Part shown: positions 17,066-19,831 of the stretch, in pieces
Layout: the number at the start of each line of letters is the position of its first letter
Numbering within the stretch: the first letter of the stretch is position 1
DNA from: JBNGDW01 sp049975325
GTDB taxonomy: Bacteria; Cloacimonadota; Cloacimonadia; JGIOTU-2; JBNGDW01
DNA: 19,831 nt
Direction of reading: 5' to 3'
NCBI GenBank assembly: GCA_049975325.1
Contig: JBNGDW010000023.1
Span: forward strand, 1-19,831
Made by a program: the position numbers and the translations under genes
The notes under the pieces: model-generated
The model's input: the letters and a program-made list of their open reading frames with translations, nothing else
Told to the model about the DNA's origin: nothing
The model's database searches: none

Positions 17066-17980
17066 TTAAAAATCGTAGGCGACAGAAATCATATGTACTG
17101 AGCCGAGACCGCTACTATACGGCACAAAGGCATAGTCAAAGTGAAAATCATTAAGCTTAATGCCTATGCCAGCAGTAAAGTCATGTTCATCATAATTAAT
17201 CTTATACCCCAGCCGTGTATATGCTATTTCAGCAAATCCATACTCTAACCCCAGATTTAAGCGTGGATTATCTATGCCTACACTTTTAACCAAATCCATC
17301 ATCAAGGCTGCAAAGGATTGTGAAGCAAAGTGATGAACGTAGCCAAGTCCAATCTTATAGGTACGAGGAAATTCTATGCGTTCGCTGTTCATCTCGCCTG
17401 AAAAGCCAATATTTTGTACGACCGCGGCAAAATTAAGTCCGATTATCGGTGTGTCATAAAGGATACCCACATCAACTCCTGCACCCATAGAATTATCTGT
17501 ATCAATTTTTTCTCCCACAATTTTAAGATTTACCCCTCCATAAAGAGCACTAGAAAACCTGTGGGCAAAATTACCCCCTATAACAATATCAACTGGGTGA
17601 TATTCTCCTGTTGGCTGGCCATTATCATTATATTTATCTATTTTGCCATAGTCGAGATAAGTCATTCCGAGGCCATAGCTCCGCCTCTCCCCTTGAATAC
17701 TAACAGATGCATGTTCAATATTAAGATCAAAAATATAGCCAGTGTGGGAGGCACAAAAATTAGAAGAGGAAGAGAGCAAGGGTGCGGCAGGATTATACCA
17801 GAATACAGTTGCATCCCCATAGCCAGCTGATATTGCCTCACCCTTTCCTACAATACTTGGGCTGGTTCCAATTGTCAAAATAGAAAAGCCATATTCCTCT
17901 ATGCTATCACCGAAAGTGTAAGCCGGAAATAAAAGAAATATCATTAAAGTGAACCTGAAAAATTTATTGATTGCCATCAT
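17066..17980 (-). CDS. PorV/PorQ-like outer-membrane protein
   Basis: A 304-residue exported beta-barrel protein. A signal peptide (about 1-24) is followed by the PorV/PorQ/UPF0164 N-terminal pattern: SPSIVGKGEAISAGYGDATVFWYNPAAP, compare 'G.A..A...D..a.y.NPA'. Amphipathic strands follow, with repeated aromatic-Gly pairs (YGLGMTYLDYGKID, GAGVDVGILYDT), ending in Phe (SVAYDF) as expected for a BAM substrate. PorV is the shuttle component of type IX secretion, delivering tailed cargo to the attachment complex. The next gene encodes a peptidase with such a tail, so a dedicated export partner is a reasonable inference. Two adjacent ATGs fit; AAGGA lies 3 nt before the first and 6 nt before the second, so the second (17977) may be used. 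It is the first gene of the ten-gene run. It could equally be another FadL-like barrel. Confidence 0.77.
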   Translation of the reverse strand: MMAINKFFRFTLMIFLLFPAYTFGDSIEEYGFSILTIGTSPSIVGKGEAISAGYGDATVFWYNPAAPLLSSSSNFCASHTGYIFDLNIEHASVSIQGERRSYGLGMTYLDYGKIDKYNDNGQPTGEYHPVDIVIGGNFAHRFSSALYGGVNLKIVGEKIDTDNSMGAGVDVGILYDTPIIGLNFAAVVQNIGFSGEMNSERIEFPRTYKIGLGYVHHFASQSFAALMMDLVKSVGIDNPRLNLGLEYGFAEIAYTRLGYKINYDEHDFTAGIGIKLNDFHFDYAFVPYSSGLGSVHMISVAYDF

Positions 17981-18002
17981 GATTCCTTCTCTAAGAAATA
18001 GT

Positions 18003-18026
18003 AAAAAAACTCCGCCACTTGGCGGA
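18003..18026 (-). terminator. Rho-independent terminator after the zinc-ribbon gene
   Basis: On the minus strand TCCGCC-AAGT-GGCGGA (complement of 18011-18026, a 6-bp GC-rich stem with tetraloop) is followed by G and seven Ts (complement of 18003-18009). It lies about 50 nt past the zinc-ribbon stop and only about 22 nt before the PorV-like ATG, so it is also in the leader of the next operon. Confidence 0.88.
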
Positions 18027-18051
18027 AAACAAGAGATTAAAGAATAAAGAT

Positions 18052-18080
18052 ATTATCTATATGTAGCTCTCAACTATCAA
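18052..18080 (-). promoter_or_regulatory. Possible promoter of the ten-gene operon, overlapping the upstream stop codon
   Basis: Minus strand TTGATA (complement of 18075-18080), a 17-nt spacer, then GATAAT (complement of 18052-18057): five of six matches in each box. The -35 overlaps the TGA of the zinc-ribbon gene. Transcripts would start near 18045 and contain the terminator hairpin before the PorV-like start codon. No room exists for a promoter after the terminator. Confidence 0.45.
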
Positions 18081-18283
18081 ATATTGCCGGCTAGTATCTC
18101 CTTTTCATTGCATTGACAGACTTTTAACATCTCCTGCTTGGGTACCCATTTGCCCTTTGTACCTGGCTTTGAACGAATTACTTTAATCACTCTTATTTCA
18201 GAGTTACACTTAGGACAAATTTGATGCCCTTTCTCTTTGGCAGCATGTGCGACTTTCGCCGCAAATGTTCGAGTTTTCGCCAT
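18077..18283 (-). CDS. Small zinc-ribbon protein of unknown function
   Basis: A 68-residue basic protein. The N-terminus (MAKTRTFAAKVAHAAKEKG) looks like a charged helix. Then come a CPKC knuckle (Cys23, Cys26) and a second pair CQC (Cys56, Cys58), CxxC...CxC, consistent with one structural zinc. Between them is a beta-rich basic stretch (IRVIKVIRSKPGTKGKWVPK). I know of no assigned function; similar small ribbon proteins may be ribosome- or nucleic-acid-associated, but that is a guess. The gene is clearly real: AGGAGG lies 6-7 nt ahead of the ATG, a TTGACA promoter lies upstream and an intrinsic terminator downstream, so it can be a monocistronic unit. It is not ribosomal protein L33 or L28 by sequence. 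Alternative: a degenerate L32/L36-type ribbon. Confidence 0.85.
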   Translation of the reverse strand: MAKTRTFAAKVAHAAKEKGHQICPKCNSEIRVIKVIRSKPGTKGKWVPKQEMLKVCQCNEKEILAGNI

Positions 18284-18311
18284 TCATACCCTCCTGCTGT
18301 TTATAACATAT

Positions 18312-18340
18312 AAAATATGTAACCCTGTAGGAGGTGTCAA
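18312..18340 (-). promoter_or_regulatory. Promoter of the zinc-ribbon gene
   Basis: Minus strand perfect TTGACA (complement of 18335-18340), a 17-nt spacer, then TATTTT (complement of 18312-18317), about 29 nt ahead of the start codon, with AGGAGG in between. The -10 has four of six matches; overlapping AT-rich alternatives exist. Confidence 0.6.
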
Positions 18341-18400
18341 GTTTTTAAATTTCAGGATTCTTTGGCCTGTCTGGAGGGAATTCCAAGAAACGAGAGTATA

Positions 18401-19348
18401 TTAAGGTTTGGGAATAGCTAAATCCTCTGGCCTTTGTTCTGACAATTTTAGGTCTTTATTATTTTTTTGAATAATCTGATGGATAATTTCTGCATACTTC
18501 ACCTTCTCTCGTACCAGAAAGGATAGGAGGTCTATTGAGGTCCAGGGTTTATACAAGCCAGTAGAGATTGCAAGGGCTGGGCCAGGTTCAATTTTAAAAT
18601 AACAAGGTGCACAGATTCGGGCAAATTCTGGGGTTTCATAGAATCGTGCATATCCACCGAACGATTCTGAAAGGTAAACATGTACATCAATGGGAAGAGA
18701 TGTGGCTGTACGGAGAGAAGCGAATTGCGGAAGTGAAAGGTCTCCGAGCGGGTTAAAGGTATTGGCGCCAAGGCTTTCAAGAAGATGGGCACCGGCAGGA
18801 GAACCGCAGCCGGCATAAATTGAGACTTTAAATACCACATCTTCAGGTATATAATCTTTCTTTTTAAGTTCATTGAGTGCCCATAACAGTCCCTCATCAA
18901 CCACAAGGAATCCACGGAATCCTAGTTCAATGCATCGCATAATGTCATCGATAACAAAATTCAGTTGATCTGCGCCCCGGAAATTCAATCCGGAGAGCGC
19001 CCCTTCAGGTGTTGTAATCTGCCTGCCTACATCCCATGAAGAGCGTGGTCCAGGAGTCACAATAACCTCAAGTCCTTCCTCAGATGCCATTTGGGCAAAC
19101 TCTTTGAGTTCAACATCATCGAGAAGTGTGGCCCCCATAACCATAGCAATAAGTCGGTGTATAGGGATACCTCTCCTGTTACGCTCCTCAATCAATGCTT
19201 TAAGAACTTCAGGCCGCTCAACGCCAGAGACCTCCATCCTATAATGCGCTCCGTCAGGAAAGGTTTTTGTGGAACTAGGAAGGTCATATCTATCCCTTCC
19301 AGGAAGACCCAGTTCCTTAAGCATATCTTCCACCTTTTTCATTGACAT
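18401..19348 (-). CDS. U32-like TIM-barrel protein, function unknown
   Basis: A 315-residue protein without signal peptide. The pattern GADQLNFVIDDIMRCIELGFRGFLVVDEGLLWALNEL (about 125-161), then VVFKVSIYAGCGSPAGAHLLESLGANTFNPLGDLSLPQFASL and SLPIDVHVYL, reads as successive strand-helix units of a TIM barrel, as in the U32 'peptidase'/tRNA- and rRNA-hydroxylation family. Cysteines are Cys139, Cys181 and a CAPC pair (246, 249). Four cysteines could hold an iron-sulfur cluster as in RlhA/UbiU-type members, but their spacing does not let me claim it. The start is MSMKK or the internal Met3; a weak TAGG lies upstream. The gene sits alone: 117 nt with a promoter separates it from the zinc-ribbon gene and 222 nt of structured DNA lies upstream. 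The assignment is by overall pattern and is uncertain; a metabolic aldolase-like barrel is possible. Confidence 0.6.
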   Translation of the reverse strand: MSMKKVEDMLKELGLPGRDRYDLPSSTKTFPDGAHYRMEVSGVERPEVLKALIEERNRRGIPIHRLIAMVMGATLLDDVELKEFAQMASEEGLEVIVTPGPRSSWDVGRQITTPEGALSGLNFRGADQLNFVIDDIMRCIELGFRGFLVVDEGLLWALNELKKKDYIPEDVVFKVSIYAGCGSPAGAHLLESLGANTFNPLGDLSLPQFASLRTATSLPIDVHVYLSESFGGYARFYETPEFARICAPCYFKIEPGPALAISTGLYKPWTSIDLLSFLVREKVKYAEIIHQIIQKNNKDLKLSEQRPEDLAIPKP

Positions 19349-19460
19349 AATACCTACTGATTTTTATTTAGTATTTTATTGTTGAATATTTTTACTCCCA
19401 CGAAACAGGCTCAGTGCAATATTCATCCACCAACTGGTAGATTTCACATAGCAAGCGAAA

Positions 19461-19542
19461 TAACACGAGATGCCTATTATTCAATTATCTATAGGCTTTA
19501 GTGTTAAACTATAGATTCTGACTCAACACTGTTTCTCTCGTG
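19461..19542. repeat. Nested inverted repeats in the rpoN downstream intergenic region
   Basis: The 222-bp gap 19349-19570 holds no gene. Inside it ATCTATAG (19487-19494) and CTATAGAT (19509-19516) form a perfect 8-bp palindrome, extended inward by TTTA/TAAA around GTGT with a 2-nt bulge. Outside it CACGAGA (19464-19470) pairs with TCTCGTG (19536-19542). Alternative pairings exist: TAACAC (19461-19466) with GTGTTA (19501-19506), and AGTGTT (19500-19505) with AACACT (19525-19530). There is no U tract, so it is not a standard terminator. It may be the leader of the U32-like gene, an operator or a 3' structure of rpoN mRNA. Confidence 0.5.
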
Positions 19543-19570
19543 CATTTCTCTTTTATTTCTACATCTATAT

Positions 19571-19831
19571 CTATTGTTTCCGTAAACGACTTACAGGAAT
19601 TCCCAATTTGTTTCGATATTTTGTTACGGTACGGATTGAAATCTCAATGCCCTTCGCCGCAAGCTCATCCTGAATTTTCCGATCACTTAAGGGATGCTGC
19701 TTATCTTCATTTTTTATGATATTCGCAATCTCTCCTTTAATAGAACGGGAAGATGCCTCTCCTATTTTGCTTGTAAAAAACCACTTAAGTGGATATACGC
19801 CAAAAGGTGTGTCAATATACTTATTCTGCAC
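19571..19831 (-). CDS. rpoN: RNA polymerase sigma-54 factor, C-terminal part (start outside window)
   Basis: The last 87 codons or so of sigma-54, which directs RNA polymerase to -24/-12 promoters and needs an AAA+ activator. The frame is open to the window edge; the GTG at 19829-19831 is an internal codon, since sigma-54 proteins are normally 400-500 residues. Visible parts: the core DNA-binding start NKYIDTPFGVYPLKWFF, the helix-turn-helix region (SDRKIQDELAAKGIEIS) and the RpoN box (SIRTVTKYRN; classical ARRTVTKYRE) that contacts the -24 element, followed by LGIPVSRLRKQ and TAG. The box departs from consensus at its first residues (Ser-Ile for Ala-Arg), a mild change. No activator gene is present in the window. 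Confidence 0.95.
   Translation of the reverse strand: MQNKYIDTPFGVYPLKWFFTSKIGEASSRSIKGEIANIIKNEDKQHPLSDRKIQDELAAKGIEISIRTVTKYRNKLGIPVSRLRKQ

Noticed and set aside
17414..17830. 138-codon open frame on the plus strand
   Set aside because: Antisense to the PorV-like gene, with low-complexity residues and no ribosome binding site.
19415..19431. Sigma-54-like -24/-12 element (minus strand GG...TTGCA) upstream of the U32-like gene
   Set aside because: Only 9 nt separate the GG and GC doublets, where 10 are required, and the -24 box lacks GGCAC. Proximity to rpoN made it tempting but it does not meet the rule.
19829..19831. GTG at the right edge as the start of an 86-residue protein
   Set aside because: The fragment is the conserved C-terminus of sigma-54 and must continue outside the window.
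1..19831. CRISPR array, insertion sequence, prophage or known defence system
   Set aside because: No regularly spaced direct repeats, transposase, integrase, nuclease-helicase sets or retron/toxin-antitoxin signatures were seen. Gene content is housekeeping and envelope.

Overview
The window is a compact, AT-rich bacterial chromosome segment. It looks like a diderm (outer-membrane) bacterium of the FCB superphylum or a neighbouring candidate phylum; a WOR-3/Stahlbacteria-, Hydrothermae- or Cloacimonadota-like lineage is a reasonable guess. The grounds are two outer-membrane proteins with PorV/FadL-type N-terminal 'NPA' motifs, a large subtilisin with a Por/type IX-like C-terminal tail, BamD- and CpoB-like lipoproteins, and housekeeping genes in a non-proteobacterial order. 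The lineage is inferred from gene content, not from a tree. A run of ten Ns (6933-6942) shows this is a draft or metagenomic scaffold.

Layout, left to right. Positions 1-446 (+) hold the end of a NUDIX hydrolase gene that starts before the window. Everything else is on the minus strand. Genes 1809-3854 (a large acidic lipoprotein with a repeated beta motif) and 488-1807 (an outer-membrane barrel) form a tight pair with their own probable promoter. Upstream is a tRNA-Val(CAC) gene with encoded CCA and a very good sigma70-type promoter. Positions 17980 down to 4151 hold ten closely packed genes, with gaps of at most 20 nt or short overlaps. In transcription order they are: PorV-like protein, S8 peptidase, alpha-repeat protein, greA, isocitrate-dehydrogenase-family enzyme, M18 aminopeptidase, CpoB-like, BamD-like, nadD, pyruvate phosphate dikinase. 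Upstream lie a 68-residue zinc-ribbon protein with promoter and terminator, a U32-like TIM-barrel protein, a 222-bp structured intergenic region, and at the right edge the C-terminus of sigma-54 (RpoN).

How they work together. The PorV-like protein, S8 peptidase, CpoB-like and BamD-like proteins belong to export and outer-membrane assembly. PpdK, the isocitrate dehydrogenase relative and NadD belong to central carbon and NAD metabolism. GreA rescues stalled RNA polymerase. The packing suggests one long transcript. An intrinsic terminator sits in the leader of that unit, downstream of a good promoter match, so the operon may be attenuated or may simply begin by reading past the preceding gene's terminator.

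The points most worth a second look are: (1) the C-terminus of nadD, where the scaffold gap breaks the frame and the true frame can be recovered, ending in an ATGA overlap with ppdK; (2) the uncharacterised lipoprotein/barrel pair at 488-3854; (3) the PorV-like plus tailed seven-repeat subtilisin cassette; (4) the promoter-terminator overlap at 18003-18080; (5) the intergenic fold at 19461-19542. I found no CRISPR array, insertion sequence, phage gene or recognisable defence system.
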